From positions 5,256,001 to 5,320,000 of the forward strand of contig NZ_JABWRY020000001.1 in NCBI RefSeq assembly GCF_014269205.2: a DNA stretch of 64,000 nucleotides, in the 5' to 3' direction. How positions within the stretch are numbered: position 1 is the first letter of the stretch; every line of letters starts with the position of its first letter. Below the pieces are notes generated by a model. That model saw only the letters and a program-made list of their open reading frames with translations, did no database searches and was not told where the DNA came from. Positions 47,937 to 56,973 of this stretch are shown in pieces. This stretch comes from Pseudomonas kermanshahensis (lineage in GTDB: Bacteria; Pseudomonadota; Gammaproteobacteria; Pseudomonadales; Pseudomonadaceae). The position numbers and the translations under genes were made by a program.

Positions 47937-48361
47937 TGGCCGAGCTACGCCTGCTGCTAGGCTTTGACTACGGCACCAAACAGATCGGGGTGGCGGTTGG
48001 CCAGGTCATCACTGGCCAGGCCCGCGAGCTGTGCACCCTGAAAGCGCAGAACGGCGTGCCGGACTGGGCCCAGGTGGAAAAACTGGTCGCTGAATGGAAA
48101 CCCGACGCCATCGTCGTCGGCCTGCCGCTGAACATGGACGGCACCCCCAGCGAGATGAGCGCGCGCGCAGAGAAATTCGCCCGGCGCCTGAACGGCCGCT
48201 TCAACCTGCCCGTGCACACCCACGACGAACGCCTGACCACCTTCGAGGCTAAAGGCGAACGCCTGACCCGCGGTGGCCAGCGCGGCAGCTACCGCGACAA
48301 CCCGGTCGATGCCATTGCCGCCGCCCTGCTGCTGCAAGGCTGGCTGGAGGCCAATACCTGA
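47936..48361 (+). CDS. ruvX: Holliday-junction resolvase-like / pre-16S rRNA nuclease RuvX
   Basis: The protein has 141 residues from the ATG at 47936. It has the RNase H-like fold: [17 protein letters not shown] with its metal-binding aspartate, [30 protein letters not shown] with the catalytic D-E pair, and a closing [16 protein letters not shown] with the third acidic residue. YqgF/RuvX is essential in E. coli and matures the 5' end of 16S rRNA. It overlaps yqgE by one base and precedes pyrR by 46 bases. Confidence 0.95.
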   Translation: MAELRLLLGFDYGTKQIGVAVGQVITGQARELCTLKAQNGVPDWAQVEKLVAEWKPDAIVVGLPLNMDGTPSEMSARAEKFARRLNGRFNLPVHTHDERLTTFEAKGERLTRGGQRGSYRDNPVDAIAAALLLQGWLEANT

Positions 48362-48407
48362 TCATCTTTGCCGCCGGGCAGAGCCGGCGGCCCCCGAGGA
48401 GCACGCA

Positions 48408-48926
48408 ATGAGCCTACCCAATCCCGCCGATCTGATCCGGCAGATGGCTGTCGACCTTCGCGCCCACCTGGCCCGCCGTGCTATCACCGAGCCGCGCTTC
48501 ATCGGCATCCGCACGGGCGGCGTCTGGGTCGCCCAGGCCCTGCAGGAAGAAATGGGCGATACCAGCCCCATGGGCACCCTGGACGTGTCGTTCTACCGCG
48601 ATGACTTCAGCCAGAACGGCCTGCACCCGCAAGTACGCCCGTCCGAGCTGCCGTTCGAAATCGAAGGCCAGCACCTGGTCCTGATCGACGACGTCCTGAT
48701 GAGCGGTCGCACCATCCGGGCCGCGCTCAACGAGCTGTTCGATTACGGCCGCCCGGCCAGCGTCACCCTGGTCTGCCTGCTCGACCTGGATGCCGGCGAG
48801 CTGCCGATTCGCCCCAATGTGCTGGGTGCCACCCTGTCGCTGGCAGCCCATGAACGGGTAAAATTGACCGGACCCGCACCGCTCGCCCTCGAGCGCCAGG
48901 ACCTCGCCTCCGCTTCCGCCCTTTAA
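48408..48926 (+). CDS. pyrR: PyrR bifunctional regulator / uracil phosphoribosyltransferase
   Basis: The protein has 172 residues from the ATG at 48408, with GAGGAG upstream. It is a type I phosphoribosyltransferase fold: [17 protein letters not shown], then [13 protein letters not shown] and the PRPP-binding loop [21 protein letters not shown], followed by [22 protein letters not shown]. PyrR proteins bind uridine nucleotides and regulate pyr genes, or salvage uracil. In Pseudomonas a pyrR-pyrB-pyrC' order is known. No terminator-type leader is obvious before pyrB, so the mode of control here cannot be read from sequence. Confidence 0.92.
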   Translation: MSLPNPADLIRQMAVDLRAHLARRAITEPRFIGIRTGGVWVAQALQEEMGDTSPMGTLDVSFYRDDFSQNGLHPQVRPSELPFEIEGQHLVLIDDVLMSGRTIRAALNELFDYGRPASVTLVCLLDLDAGELPIRPNVLGATLSLAAHERVKLTGPAPLALERQDLASASAL

Positions 48927-48938
48927 GAGTCCCCCGCG

Positions 48939-49943
48939 ATGACGCCAATCGACGCCAAGCGCCCGCTGCAGCTCAATGATCAGGGCCAGCTGCGCCACTT
49001 TCTCTCGCTCGACGGTTTGCCCCGCGAACTGCTGACCGAGATCCTCGACACCGCCGACTCCTTCCTGGAAGTCGGTGCCCGGGCCGTGAAAAAAGTCCCG
49101 TTGCTGCGCGGCAAGACCGTCTGCAACGTGTTCTTCGAGAACTCGACCCGTACCCGCACCACGTTCGAACTGGCCGCGCAGCGCCTGTCTGCCGACGTGA
49201 TCAGCCTGAACGTGTCGACTTCCTCGACCAGCAAGGGCGAAACCCTGTTCGACACCCTGCGCAACCTGGAAGCCATGGCTGCCGACATGTTCGTCGTGCG
49301 CCACTCCGATTCGGGCGCCGCACACTTCATCGCTGAGCACGTGTGCCCCGATGTGGCCGTGATCAACGGTGGCGATGGCCGCCATGCGCACCCGACCCAA
49401 GGCATGCTCGACATGCTGACCATCCGTCGGCACAAGGGCAGCTTCGAGAACCTGTCTGTCGCCATCGTCGGCGATATCCTGCATTCGCGCGTGGCGCGTT
49501 CCGACATGCTCGCGCTCAAGGCGCTGGGCTGCCCGGACATCCGCGTGATCGGCCCGAAAACCCTGATCCCGATCGGCATCGAGCAATACGGCGTGAAGGT
49601 CTACACCGACCTCGCCGAAGGCCTGAAAGACGTCGACGTGGTAATCATGCTGCGCCTGCAGCGTGAGCGCATGGCCGGCGGCCTGCTGCCCAGCGAGGGC
49701 GAGTTCTACCGCCTGTTCGGCCTGACCACCGCACGCCTGGCCGGTGCCAAGCCCGATGCCATCGTCATGCACCCTGGCCCGATCAACCGCGGTGTGGAGA
49801 TCGAATCGGCAGTGGCCGACGGCAAGCACTCGGTGATCCTCAACCAGGTGACGTACGGCATCGCCGTGCGCATGGCCGTGCTGTCCATGGCCATGAGCGG
49901 GCAAAACGCGCAACGCCAACTCGACCAGGAGAACGCCCTGTGA
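48939..49943 (+). CDS. pyrB: Aspartate carbamoyltransferase, catalytic subunit
   Basis: The protein has 334 residues from the ATG at 48939. Carbamoyl-phosphate and aspartate condense to carbamoyl aspartate, the committed step of pyrimidine synthesis. Signatures: [20 protein letters not shown] (carbamoyl-phosphate S-T-R-T-R), [48 protein letters not shown] and [12 protein letters not shown] plus [11 protein letters not shown]. The N-terminal extension of about 20 residues is typical of class A Pseudomonas enzymes, where it contacts the inactive PyrC'. It overlaps pyrC' by four bases. Confidence 0.97.
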   Translation: MTPIDAKRPLQLNDQGQLRHFLSLDGLPRELLTEILDTADSFLEVGARAVKKVPLLRGKTVCNVFFENSTRTRTTFELAAQRLSADVISLNVSTSSTSKGETLFDTLRNLEAMAADMFVVRHSDSGAAHFIAEHVCPDVAVINGGDGRHAHPTQGMLDMLTIRRHKGSFENLSVAIVGDILHSRVARSDMLALKALGCPDIRVIGPKTLIPIGIEQYGVKVYTDLAEGLKDVDVVIMLRLQRERMAGGLLPSEGEFYRLFGLTTARLAGAKPDAIVMHPGPINRGVEIESAVADGKHSVILNQVTYGIAVRMAVLSMAMSGQNAQRQLDQENAL

Positions 49944-51211
49944 GCATCAGTATTCTTGGCGCCCGGGTCATCGACCCCAACAGCGGCCTGGACCAGATCA
50001 CCGACCTGCACCTGGACGGCGGCCGCATTGCCGCCATCGGCGCAGCGCCGGCCGGCTTCAGCGCCAGCCGCACGATCCAGGCCGATGGCCTGATTGCAGC
50101 GCCTGGCCTGGTCGACCTCGACGTCTCTCTGCGTGAGCCGGGCTACAGCCGCAAAGGCAACATCGCCAGCGAAACCCGCGCCGCCGTGGCCGGCGGTGTG
50201 ACCAGCCTGTGCTGCCCGCCGCAGACCAAACCGGTGCTGGACACCTCGGCCGTGGCCGAGCTGATCCTCGACCGTGCCCGTGAAGCCGGCAACAGCAAGG
50301 TCTACCCGATCGGCGCCCTGACCAAGGGCCTGGAAGGCGAGCAACTGGCCGAGCTGGTGGCCCTGCGCGACACCGGCTGCGTGGCCTTCGGCAATGGCCT
50401 GCAGCAAATCCCCAACAACCGCACCCTGGCCCGTGCCCTGGAGTACGCCGCCACCTTCGACCTGACCGTGGTGTTCCACTCCCAGGACCGCGACCTGTCT
50501 CAAGGTGGCCTGGCCCATGAAGGCGCCATGGCCAGCTTCCTCGGCCTGCCGGGCATCCCGGAGACTGCCGAGACCGTGGCCTTGGCGCGCAACCTGCTGC
50601 TGGTCGAACAGAGCGGCGTGCGGGCGCACTTCACCCAGATCACCAGCGCCCGCGGCGCGCGCTTGATCGCCCAGGCCCAGGAACTGGGCCTGCCGGTGAC
50701 CGCCGACGTGGCGCTGTACCAACTGATTCTCACCGATGAGTCGCTGCGCGAGTTTTCCAGCCTGTACCACGTGCAGCCACCGCTGCGCACCGCCGCCGAC
50801 CGCGACGGCCTGCGCGCGGCCGTCAAGTCGGGGGTGATCCAGGCGATCTCCAGCCATCACCAGCCGCACGAGCGCGATGCCAAGCTGGCGCCCTTCGGGG
50901 CCACGGAGCCTGGTATCAGCAGTGTCGAAGTGCTGCTGCCACTGGCCATGACCTTGGTCGAAGACGGCCTGCTCGACCTGCCGACCTTGCTGGCACGCTT
51001 GACCAGCGGCCCGGCTGCCGCCATGCGCCTGCCGGCGGGTGAACTGAAGGTAGGTGGCGCGGCGGACCTGGTGCTGTTCGATCCGAAAGCCTCGACCGTT
51101 GCCGGCGAGCAGTGGCTGTCCCGTGGCGAGAACTGCCCGTTCATCGGCCACTGCCTGCCTGGCGCTGTGCGTTATACCTTGGTCGATGGGCACGTCTGCC
51201 ACGAAGGCTGA
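49940..51211 (+). CDS. pyrC': Inactive dihydroorotase-like subunit of aspartate transcarbamoylase (PyrC')
   Basis: The protein has 423 residues from a GTG at 49940 that overlaps the pyrB stop (GTGA). It has the amidohydrolase scaffold ([21 protein letters not shown]). The metal-binding D-x-H-x-H of real dihydroorotases is replaced by D-L-D-V-S, and the usual D-H-A-P-H is S-H-H-Q-P-H, so catalysis is not expected. This is the pattern of P. putida PyrC', a non-catalytic partner required for assembly of the dodecameric PyrB holoenzyme. An active PyrC must be encoded elsewhere. Confidence 0.93.
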   Translation: MSISILGARVIDPNSGLDQITDLHLDGGRIAAIGAAPAGFSASRTIQADGLIAAPGLVDLDVSLREPGYSRKGNIASETRAAVAGGVTSLCCPPQTKPVLDTSAVAELILDRAREAGNSKVYPIGALTKGLEGEQLAELVALRDTGCVAFGNGLQQIPNNRTLARALEYAATFDLTVVFHSQDRDLSQGGLAHEGAMASFLGLPGIPETAETVALARNLLLVEQSGVRAHFTQITSARGARLIAQAQELGLPVTADVALYQLILTDESLREFSSLYHVQPPLRTAADRDGLRAAVKSGVIQAISSHHQPHERDAKLAPFGATEPGISSVEVLLPLAMTLVEDGLLDLPTLLARLTSGPAAAMRLPAGELKVGGAADLVLFDPKASTVAGEQWLSRGENCPFIGHCLPGAVRYTLVDGHVCHEG

Positions 51212-51220
51212 CCAACCCCA

Positions 51221-51328
51221 GGGGCCGCTCTGCGGCCCATTCGCGGGGCAAGCCCGCTCCCACAGGACCTTCGCAATCATCAAGGCAAGCGCAGAACCTG
51301 TGGGAGCGGGCTTGCCCCGCGAATGAGC
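51221..51328. repeat. REP element pair (type CGCGGGGCAAGCCCGC)
   Basis: GGGGCCGCTCTGCGGCCCAT is followed by TTCGCGGGGCAAGCCCGC; the inverted copy ends GGCTTGCCCCGCGAATGAGCC. They lie between pyrC' and hslV. Confidence 0.9.
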
Positions 51329-51445
51329 CAGCACAAATGTGCCCGCCAAGCTCAACCGCTCATCCCCCAAGGTTGAAATCCTTCCCCCCACCCCCATATG
51401 AGTCTGCATCAGGCACTTTCGCCCCGCTGCGTGGAGACTCTCCCC

Positions 51446-51976
51446 TTGACCACCATCGTTTCTGTCCGCCGTAACGGCAAAGTCGTCATGGGCGGCGACG
51501 GCCAGGTTTCCCTCGGCAACACCGTGATGAAAGGCAACGCCAAAAAGGTCCGTCGCCTGTATCACGGCCAGGTCATTGCAGGCTTCGCCGGTGCCACTGC
51601 CGATGCCTTCACCCTGTTCGAACGCTTTGAAGGCCAACTGGAGAAACACCAGGGCCACCTGGTCCGTGCCGCCGTCGAGCTGGCCAAGGAATGGCGTACC
51701 GACCGCTCCCTGAGCCGCCTGGAGGCCATGCTGGCCGTGGCCAACAAGGACGCATCCTTGATCATTACCGGTAACGGCGATGTGGTCGAACCCGAAGACG
51801 GCCTGATCGCCATGGGTTCCGGTGGCGCCTACGCCCAGGCCGCCGCCCGCGCCCTGCTGAACAAGACCGACCTCTCGGCCCGCGAAATTGCCGAGACCGC
51901 GCTGAACATCGCCGGTGACATCTGCGTATTCACCAACCACAACCTGACCATCGAGGAGCAGGACCTGGCCGACTGA
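51446..51976 (+). CDS. hslV: HslV protease subunit of the HslUV (ClpQY) complex
   Basis: The protein has 176 residues from a TTG at 51446, with GGAGA about 9 bases upstream. This start puts the catalytic threonine directly after the initiator ([20 protein letters not shown]), which must be exposed as residue 1 in the mature N-terminal-nucleophile protease; longer in-frame readings would destroy that. Other features: [43 protein letters not shown] and [15 protein letters not shown]. Length is that of the E. coli protein. It works with HslU, encoded 73 bases downstream, as a dodecameric cytosolic protease. Confidence 0.96.
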   Translation: MTTIVSVRRNGKVVMGGDGQVSLGNTVMKGNAKKVRRLYHGQVIAGFAGATADAFTLFERFEGQLEKHQGHLVRAAVELAKEWRTDRSLSRLEAMLAVANKDASLIITGNGDVVEPEDGLIAMGSGGAYAQAAARALLNKTDLSAREIAETALNIAGDICVFTNHNLTIEEQDLAD

Positions 51977-51990
51977 TCAGTTGTTTTGGC

Positions 51991-52013
51991 GTCCCGCCCA
52001 GGGCGGGACTTTT
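51991..52013 (+). terminator. Terminator-like hairpin between hslV and hslU
   Basis: GTCCCGCCC and GGGCGGGAC form a perfect 9-base inverted repeat around a single A, followed by TTTT. It lies inside the hslV-hslU unit and could partially terminate transcription or protect the hslV end, so that protease exceeds unfoldase. Confidence 0.7.
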
Positions 52014-52049
52014 CCACACTGATTGCTCTGCTTGAGGACCATTTTCATC

Positions 52050-53393
52050 ATGTCCATGACCCCCCGCGAAATCGTTCACGAACTCAACCGCCACATCATC
52101 GGCCAGGACGACGCCAAGCGCGCCGTGGCCATCGCCCTGCGCAACCGCTGGCGGCGCATGCAGCTGCCGACCGAGCTGCGCGCCGAGGTGACCCCGAAAA
52201 ACATCCTGATGATCGGCCCGACCGGTGTCGGCAAGACCGAAATCGCTCGTCGCCTGGCCAAACTGGCCAACGCGCCGTTCATCAAGGTCGAAGCGACCAA
52301 GTTCACCGAAGTCGGCTACGTCGGCCGTGATGTCGAATCGATCATCCGTGACCTGGCCGATGCCGCGCTGAAGATGCTCCGCGAGCAAGAAATCATCCGC
52401 GTGCGCCACCGCGCCGAAGATGCCGCTGAAGACCGCATCCTCGATGCCCTGCTGCCGCAGGCGCGGGTCACCAGCTTCAGCGAAGAAGCCGCGCAGACCA
52501 GCAGCGATTCCAACACCCGCCAGCTGTTCCGCAAGCGCCTGCGCGAAGGCCAGCTGGACGACAAGGAAATCGAGATCGAAGTGGCTGACGCCGTAGGTGT
52601 CGAAATCGCCGCGCCGCCTGGCATGGAAGAGATGACCAACCAGCTGCAGAGCCTGTTCGCCAACATGGGCAAGGGCAAGCGCAAGGCGCGCAAGCTCAAG
52701 GTCAAGGAAGCGCTGAAGATGGTCCGTGAAGAAGAAGCGGGCCGCCTGGTCAACGAAGAAGAACTCAAGGCCAAGGCCCTGGAAGCTGTTGAACAGCACG
52801 GTATCGTGTTCATCGACGAAATCGACAAAGTGGCCAAGCGTGGCAATGTCGGCGGCGCCGATGTGTCCCGCGAGGGTGTACAGCGCGACCTGCTGCCGTT
52901 GATCGAAGGCTGCACCGTCAACACCAAGCTGGGCATGGTCAAGACCGACCACATCCTGTTCATTGCCTCGGGTGCATTCCACCTGAGCAAGCCAAGCGAC
53001 CTGGTGCCTGAGCTGCAGGGCCGTCTGCCGATCCGTGTCGAACTCAAGGCACTGACCCCAGAAGACTTCGAACGCATCCTGCAGGAGCCGCACGCTTCGC
53101 TGACCGAGCAGTACCAGGCACTGTTGAAAACCGAAGGGCTGAACATCGAGTTCCTCACCGACGGTATCAAGCGCCTGGCCGAGATCGCCTACCAGGTCAA
53201 CGAGAAAACCGAGAACATCGGTGCCCGCCGCCTGCACACCCTGCTTGAGCGCCTGCTCGAAGAGGTGTCGTTCAGTGCCGGTGACCTGGCCAGCACCCAC
53301 GATGAAACGCCGATCCAGATCGATGCGGGTTATGTGAACAGCCACCTGGGTGAGCTGGCGCAGAACGAAGACCTGTCGCGCTATATCCTGTAA
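52050..53393 (+). CDS. hslU: HslU ATPase/unfoldase subunit of HslUV
   Basis: The protein has 447 residues from the ATG at 52050, with GAGGA about 11 bases upstream. AAA+ ATPase: Walker A in [19 protein letters not shown], the pore-type loop [16 protein letters not shown], the intermediate domain (about residues 110-240), Walker B in [16 protein letters not shown], sensor segments GRLPIRVEL and [15 protein letters not shown] (sensor 2), and the C-terminal LSRYIL tail that inserts into HslV. It unfolds substrates and feeds them to HslV. Length equals the family standard. Confidence 0.98.
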   Translation: MSMTPREIVHELNRHIIGQDDAKRAVAIALRNRWRRMQLPTELRAEVTPKNILMIGPTGVGKTEIARRLAKLANAPFIKVEATKFTEVGYVGRDVESIIRDLADAALKMLREQEIIRVRHRAEDAAEDRILDALLPQARVTSFSEEAAQTSSDSNTRQLFRKRLREGQLDDKEIEIEVADAVGVEIAAPPGMEEMTNQLQSLFANMGKGKRKARKLKVKEALKMVREEEAGRLVNEEELKAKALEAVEQHGIVFIDEIDKVAKRGNVGGADVSREGVQRDLLPLIEGCTVNTKLGMVKTDHILFIASGAFHLSKPSDLVPELQGRLPIRVELKALTPEDFERILQEPHASLTEQYQALLKTEGLNIEFLTDGIKRLAEIAYQVNEKTENIGARRLHTLLERLLEEVSFSAGDLASTHDETPIQIDAGYVNSHLGELAQNEDLSRYIL

Positions 53394-53401
53394 GACCGTA
53401 T

Positions 53402-53520
53402 GGGGCCGCTTTGCGGCCCATCGCCGGCAAGCCGGCTCCCACAGGTACCCCACAGTATTCAAGCACTGTGCTATCCCGGTGGGAGCTGGCTTGCCGGCGA
53501 TGGGCTGCAAAGCAGCCCCA
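53402..53520. repeat. REP element pair (type CGCCGGCAAGCCGGC) with GGCC flanks
   Basis: TCGCCGGCAAGCCGGCTCCC and its inverted partner lie inside outer palindromic arms (GGGGCCGCTTTGCGGCCC and GGGCTGCAAAGCAGCCCC), between hslU and the DUF971 gene. Confidence 0.9.
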
Positions 53521-53586
53521 ATCAAGCTTGAATCCCTCACTCAGAAGCTGGAAGCTTGCAGCATCAGCTCCCGAGAGATTCAGCCC

Positions 53587-53964
53587 ATGGCCCGTCTGCC
53601 CACCGCCATCAACCTGCACAAAGCCTCCAAGACCTTGAGCCTTACCTACGGCCCCAACGAGGTCTACCACCTGCCCGCCGAATTCCTGCGCGTGCACTCC
53701 CCTTCCGCCGAGGTCCAGGGCCACGGCAACCCCATCCTGCAAGTTGGCAAGGTCAACGTCGGCCTCGCTGGCCTCGAACCCGCCGGCCAATATGCACTGA
53801 AATTGACCTTCGATGACGGCCATGACAGCGGCCTGTTCACCTGGGAGTACCTCGAGCAACTGTGCCTGCGCCAGGAACAGCTGTGGGCCGAGTACCTCGA
53901 CGAGCTGCACAAGGCCGGAAAATCCCGCGACCCGGCCGAATCGGTCGTGAAACTCATGCTCTAG
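53587..53964 (+). CDS. DUF971-domain protein
   Basis: The protein has 125 residues from the ATG at 53587; in-frame sequence upstream is the REP pair and is not coding. The fold is a small beta-rich DUF971 domain (also called gamma-butyrobetaine hydroxylase-like N-terminal): INLHKASKTLSLTYG, VYHLPAEFLRVHSPSAEVQG, VGKVNVGLAGLEPAGQYALKLTF-like strands and DDGHDSGLFTWEYLEQL. Such proteins are linked to iron-sulfur cluster assembly in some bacteria. No partner is obvious; the neighbours are hslU and, 353 bases further, phaC1. Confidence 0.85.
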   Translation: MARLPTAINLHKASKTLSLTYGPNEVYHLPAEFLRVHSPSAEVQGHGNPILQVGKVNVGLAGLEPAGQYALKLTFDDGHDSGLFTWEYLEQLCLRQEQLWAEYLDELHKAGKSRDPAESVVKLML

Positions 53965-54317
53965 CGCAAGCCCTCGAACGTTTAGAGCGCATTTTCTAAT
54001 CTCATCTGCTTGAATGCCCCTACAGGCAGCTCAGTGACGGGCTGTCTTGCGCATTACATGAAAGTCGGGTAACCAATGGAGCTGGCAAGTTCCCTGCATC
54101 GCCTTGAAGGCAATCAGGGCCTGGCCGGTATGTAGAGGTCGCGAGCGAAAGCAGGCTGTCTTCACACGCAGAATTCCCCGCAGCTCATCGCCGAATGCAT
54201 CCGGCCCGCAGCACCGCTGTTCCTTATCACTGGTCACCCGAGTAGCAGTACCGGGCTCTGGACTGTGCAAGCGCCACAGGCAACCGGTACTCGTCTCTGG
54301 ACAACGGAGCGTCGCAG
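53965..54317 (+). promoter_or_regulatory. phaC1 upstream region (353 bases, no gene)
   Basis: This gene-free stretch is the control region for phaC1. The only pattern I see is one sigma-54-like element (separate entry). Its end carries GGAG 9 bases before the phaC1 ATG. No convincing -35/-10 pair, hairpin or REP copy was found. Confidence 0.6.
54083..54098 (+). promoter_or_regulatory. Possible sigma-54 (-24/-12) promoter of phaC1
   Basis: TGGCAAGTTCCCTGCA fits TGGCAC-N5-TTGCA in 14 of its positions that matter: GG at 54084-54085 and GC at 54096-54097 are separated by exactly 10 bases. It lies 220 bases before the phaC1 start. A sigma-54 promoter has been proposed before phaC1 in P. aeruginosa; use here is not shown. 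Confidence 0.45.
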
Positions 54318-55997
54318 ATGAGTAACAAGAACAACGATGAGTTGCAGCGGCAGGCCTCGGAGAACACCCTGGGGCTGAACCCGGTCATCGGCATCCGCCG
54401 CAAGGACCTGTTGAGCTCGGCACGCACCGTGCTGCGCCAGGCCGTGCGCCAACCTTTGCACAGCGCCAAGCACGTGGCGCACTTCGGCCTGGAGCTTAAG
54501 AACGTGCTGCTGGGCAAATCCAGCCTCGCCCCCGAAAGCGACGACCGCCGCTTCAACGACCCGGCCTGGAGCAACAACCCCCTTTACCGCCGCTACCTGC
54601 AAACCTACCTGGCCTGGCGCAAGGAGCTGCAGGAGTGGATCGGCAACAGCGAGCTGTCACCCCAGGACATCAGCCGCGGGCAGTTCGTCATCAACCTGAT
54701 GACCGAGGCCATGGCGCCGACCAACACCTTGTCCAACCCGGCCGCGGTCAAGCGCTTCTTCGAAACCGGTGGCAAAAGCCTGCTCGATGGCCTGTCCAAC
54801 CTGGCCAAGGACGTGGTCAACAACGGTGGCATGCCCAGCCAAGTGAACATGGACGCCTTCGAAGTGGGCAAGAACCTGGGCACCAGCGACGGCGCCGTGG
54901 TGTTCCGCAACGACGTGCTGGAGCTGATCCAGTACAGCCCCATCACCGAACAGGTGCACGCGCGGCCACTGCTGGTGGTGCCGCCGCAAATCAACAAGTT
55001 CTACGTATTCGACCTGAGCCCGGAAAAAAGCCTGGCGCGCTTCTGCCTGCGCGCACAACAGCAGACCTTCATCATCAGCTGGCGCAACCCGACCAAGGCC
55101 CAGCGCGAGTGGGGCCTGTCGACTTACATCGATGCGCTCAAGGAAGCGGTCGACGCCGTGCTGGCGATTACCGGCAGCAAAGACCTGAACATGCTCGGCG
55201 CCTGCTCCGGCGGCATCACCTGCACTGCCCTGGTGGGCCATTACGCCGCCTTGGGCGAAAAGAAGGTCAATGCCCTGACCCTGCTGGTCAGCGTGCTGGA
55301 CACCACCATGGACACCCAGGTCGCGCTGTTCGTCGATGAACAGACCCTCGAAGCCGCCAAGCGCCACTCCTACCAGGCCGGCGTGCTCGAAGGCAGCGAG
55401 ATGGCCAAGGTGTTCGCCTGGATGCGCCCCAATGACCTGATCTGGAACTACTGGGTCAACAACTACCTGCTCGGCAACGAGCCGCCGGTGTTCGACATCC
55501 TGTTCTGGAACAACGACACCACGCGCCTGCCGGCCGCCTTCCACGGCGACCTGATCGAGATGTTCAAAAGCAACCCACTGACCCGCCCCGGTGCACTGGA
55601 AGTGTGCGGCACGCCGATCGACCTGAAGCAGGTCACCTGCGACATCTACAGCCTGGCCGGCACCAACGACCACATCACCCCGTGGCCGTCCTGCTACCGT
55701 TCGGCGCACCTGTTTGGCGGCAAGATCGAGTTCGTGCTGTCCAACAGCGGCCACATCCAGAGCATCCTCAACCCACCGGGCAACCCCAAGGCGCGCTTCA
55801 TGACCGGCGCCGATCGCCCGGGCGACCCCGTGGCCTGGCAGGAAAACGCGACCAAGCATGCCGACTCCTGGTGGCTGCACTGGCAAAACTGGCTGGGCGA
55901 ACGTGCCGGCGACCTGAAAAAAGCGCCGACCCGGCTGGGCAACCGCGCCTATGCCGCTGGCGAGGCATCTCCGGGCACTTACGTTCACGAACGTTGA
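54318..55997 (+). CDS. phaC1: Medium-chain-length PHA synthase 1
   Basis: The protein has 559 residues from the ATG at 54318, with GGAG upstream. It polymerises (R)-3-hydroxyacyl-CoA into polyhydroxyalkanoate on granules. Class II synthase features: a granule-facing N-terminal segment, a lipase-like box GACSGG with nucleophile C296, the catalytic D451 in GTNDHITPW and H479 in NSGHIQSILNPPG; all three are at the textbook positions of P. putida PhaC1. It lacks a PhaE or PhaR partner, as expected for class II. It is first of the phaC1-phaZ-phaC2-phaD set. Confidence 0.98.
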   Translation: MSNKNNDELQRQASENTLGLNPVIGIRRKDLLSSARTVLRQAVRQPLHSAKHVAHFGLELKNVLLGKSSLAPESDDRRFNDPAWSNNPLYRRYLQTYLAWRKELQEWIGNSELSPQDISRGQFVINLMTEAMAPTNTLSNPAAVKRFFETGGKSLLDGLSNLAKDVVNNGGMPSQVNMDAFEVGKNLGTSDGAVVFRNDVLELIQYSPITEQVHARPLLVVPPQINKFYVFDLSPEKSLARFCLRAQQQTFIISWRNPTKAQREWGLSTYIDALKEAVDAVLAITGSKDLNMLGACSGGITCTALVGHYAALGEKKVNALTLLVSVLDTTMDTQVALFVDEQTLEAAKRHSYQAGVLEGSEMAKVFAWMRPNDLIWNYWVNNYLLGNEPPVFDILFWNNDTTRLPAAFHGDLIEMFKSNPLTRPGALEVCGTPIDLKQVTCDIYSLAGTNDHITPWPSCYRSAHLFGGKIEFVLSNSGHIQSILNPPGNPKARFMTGADRPGDPVAWQENATKHADSWWLHWQNWLGERAGDLKKAPTRLGNRAYAAGEASPGTYVHER

Positions 55998-56006
55998 GTT
56001 GCAGCG

Positions 56007-56033
56007 CCGTGGCCACCTGCGGGTGGGCCACGG
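56007..56033 (+). terminator. Hairpin between phaC1 and phaZ
   Basis: CCGTGGCCACC pairs with GGTGGGCCACGG around TGCG with one bulged base. No T run follows, so it may act as a partial terminator, processing site or 3' stabiliser that separates phaC1 and phaZ expression. Confidence 0.55.
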
Positions 56034-56060
56034 TGTTCACTTCACCACAGAGCCACGCGC

Positions 56061-56912
56061 ATGCCGTCACCCTATATCTTCAGGACCGTCGAACTGGACA
56101 ACCAGTCCATCCGCACTGCCGTGCGCCCGGGCAAGCCGCACCTGACGCCGCTGCTGATCTTCAACGGCATCGGCGCCAACCTGGAGCTGGTGTTTCCGTT
56201 CATCGAGGCGCTGGACCCGGACCTGGAAGTCATCGCCTTCGACGTACCGGGCGTAGGCGGCTCGTCGACGCCACGCCAGCCCTATCGCTTTCCGGGGCTG
56301 GCCAAGCTCACGGCACGCATGCTCGATTACCTCGACTACGGCCAGGTGAATGTGATCGGCGTGTCGTGGGGCGGCGCCCTGGCGCAGCAGTTTGCCCACG
56401 ACTACCCCGAGCGCTGCAAGAAGCTGGTGCTGGCGGCCACGGCCGCCGGCGCGGTGATGGTGCCGGGCAAGCCCAAGGTGCTGTGGATGATGGCCAGCCC
56501 CCGGCGCTACATCCAGCCTTCGCATGTCATCCGCATCGCCCCGCTGATCTACGGCGGTGGCTTTCGCCGCGACCCAGACCTGGCCATGCGACACGCAGCC
56601 AAGGTGCGCTCCGGCGGCAAGCTGGGCTATTACTGGCAACTGTTCGCCGGGCTTGGCTGGACCAGCATTCATTGGCTGCACAAGATCCAGCAGCCCACCC
56701 TGGTACTGGCTGGCGACGACGACCCGTTGATCCCGCTGATCAACATGCGCCTGCTGGCCTGGCGAATTCCCAATGCCCAGCTACACATTATCGACGACGG
56801 CCATCTGTTTCTGATCACCCGGGCCGAGGCCGTCGCCCCGATCATCATGAAGTTCCTCCAGCAAGAGCGTCAGCGCGCGGTCATGCATCCGCGCCCGGCT
56901 TCGGGCGTGTAG
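56061..56912 (+). CDS. phaZ: Intracellular medium-chain-length PHA depolymerase
   Basis: The protein has 283 residues from the ATG at 56061. It is an alpha/beta hydrolase that releases hydroxyacyl monomers from granules. Catalytic triad: S102 in GVSWGGALAQQF, D221 in the GDDDPLIPLI segment and H248 in DDGHLFLI. A LLIFNGIGANLELVFP oxyanion region is also visible. There is no signal peptide, consistent with a granule-bound cytosolic enzyme. It lies between the two synthases; a single degenerate REP half and 61 bases separate it from phaC2. Confidence 0.98.
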   Translation: MPSPYIFRTVELDNQSIRTAVRPGKPHLTPLLIFNGIGANLELVFPFIEALDPDLEVIAFDVPGVGGSSTPRQPYRFPGLAKLTARMLDYLDYGQVNVIGVSWGGALAQQFAHDYPERCKKLVLAATAAGAVMVPGKPKVLWMMASPRRYIQPSHVIRIAPLIYGGGFRRDPDLAMRHAAKVRSGGKLGYYWQLFAGLGWTSIHWLHKIQQPTLVLAGDDDPLIPLINMRLLAWRIPNAQLHIIDDGHLFLITRAEAVAPIIMKFLQQERQRAVMHPRPASGV

Positions 56913-56938
56913 GGGCGGGTTCGCCCGCGACGGGGCCA
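56911..56938. repeat. Degenerate single REP half between phaZ and phaC2
   Basis: AGGGGCGGGTTCGCCCGCGA followed by CGGGGCC keeps the REP palindrome core (GCGGGTTCGCCCGC) but has lost the inverted partner and part of the tail. Confidence 0.6.
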
Positions 56939-56973
56939 GCAGGCGCCAAGGGTCAAGACGAGGGAGTGTTGCC

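Noticed and set aside
51398..51445. 16-codon N-terminal extension of hslV
   Set aside because: It would bury the catalytic threonine that must be the mature N-terminus.
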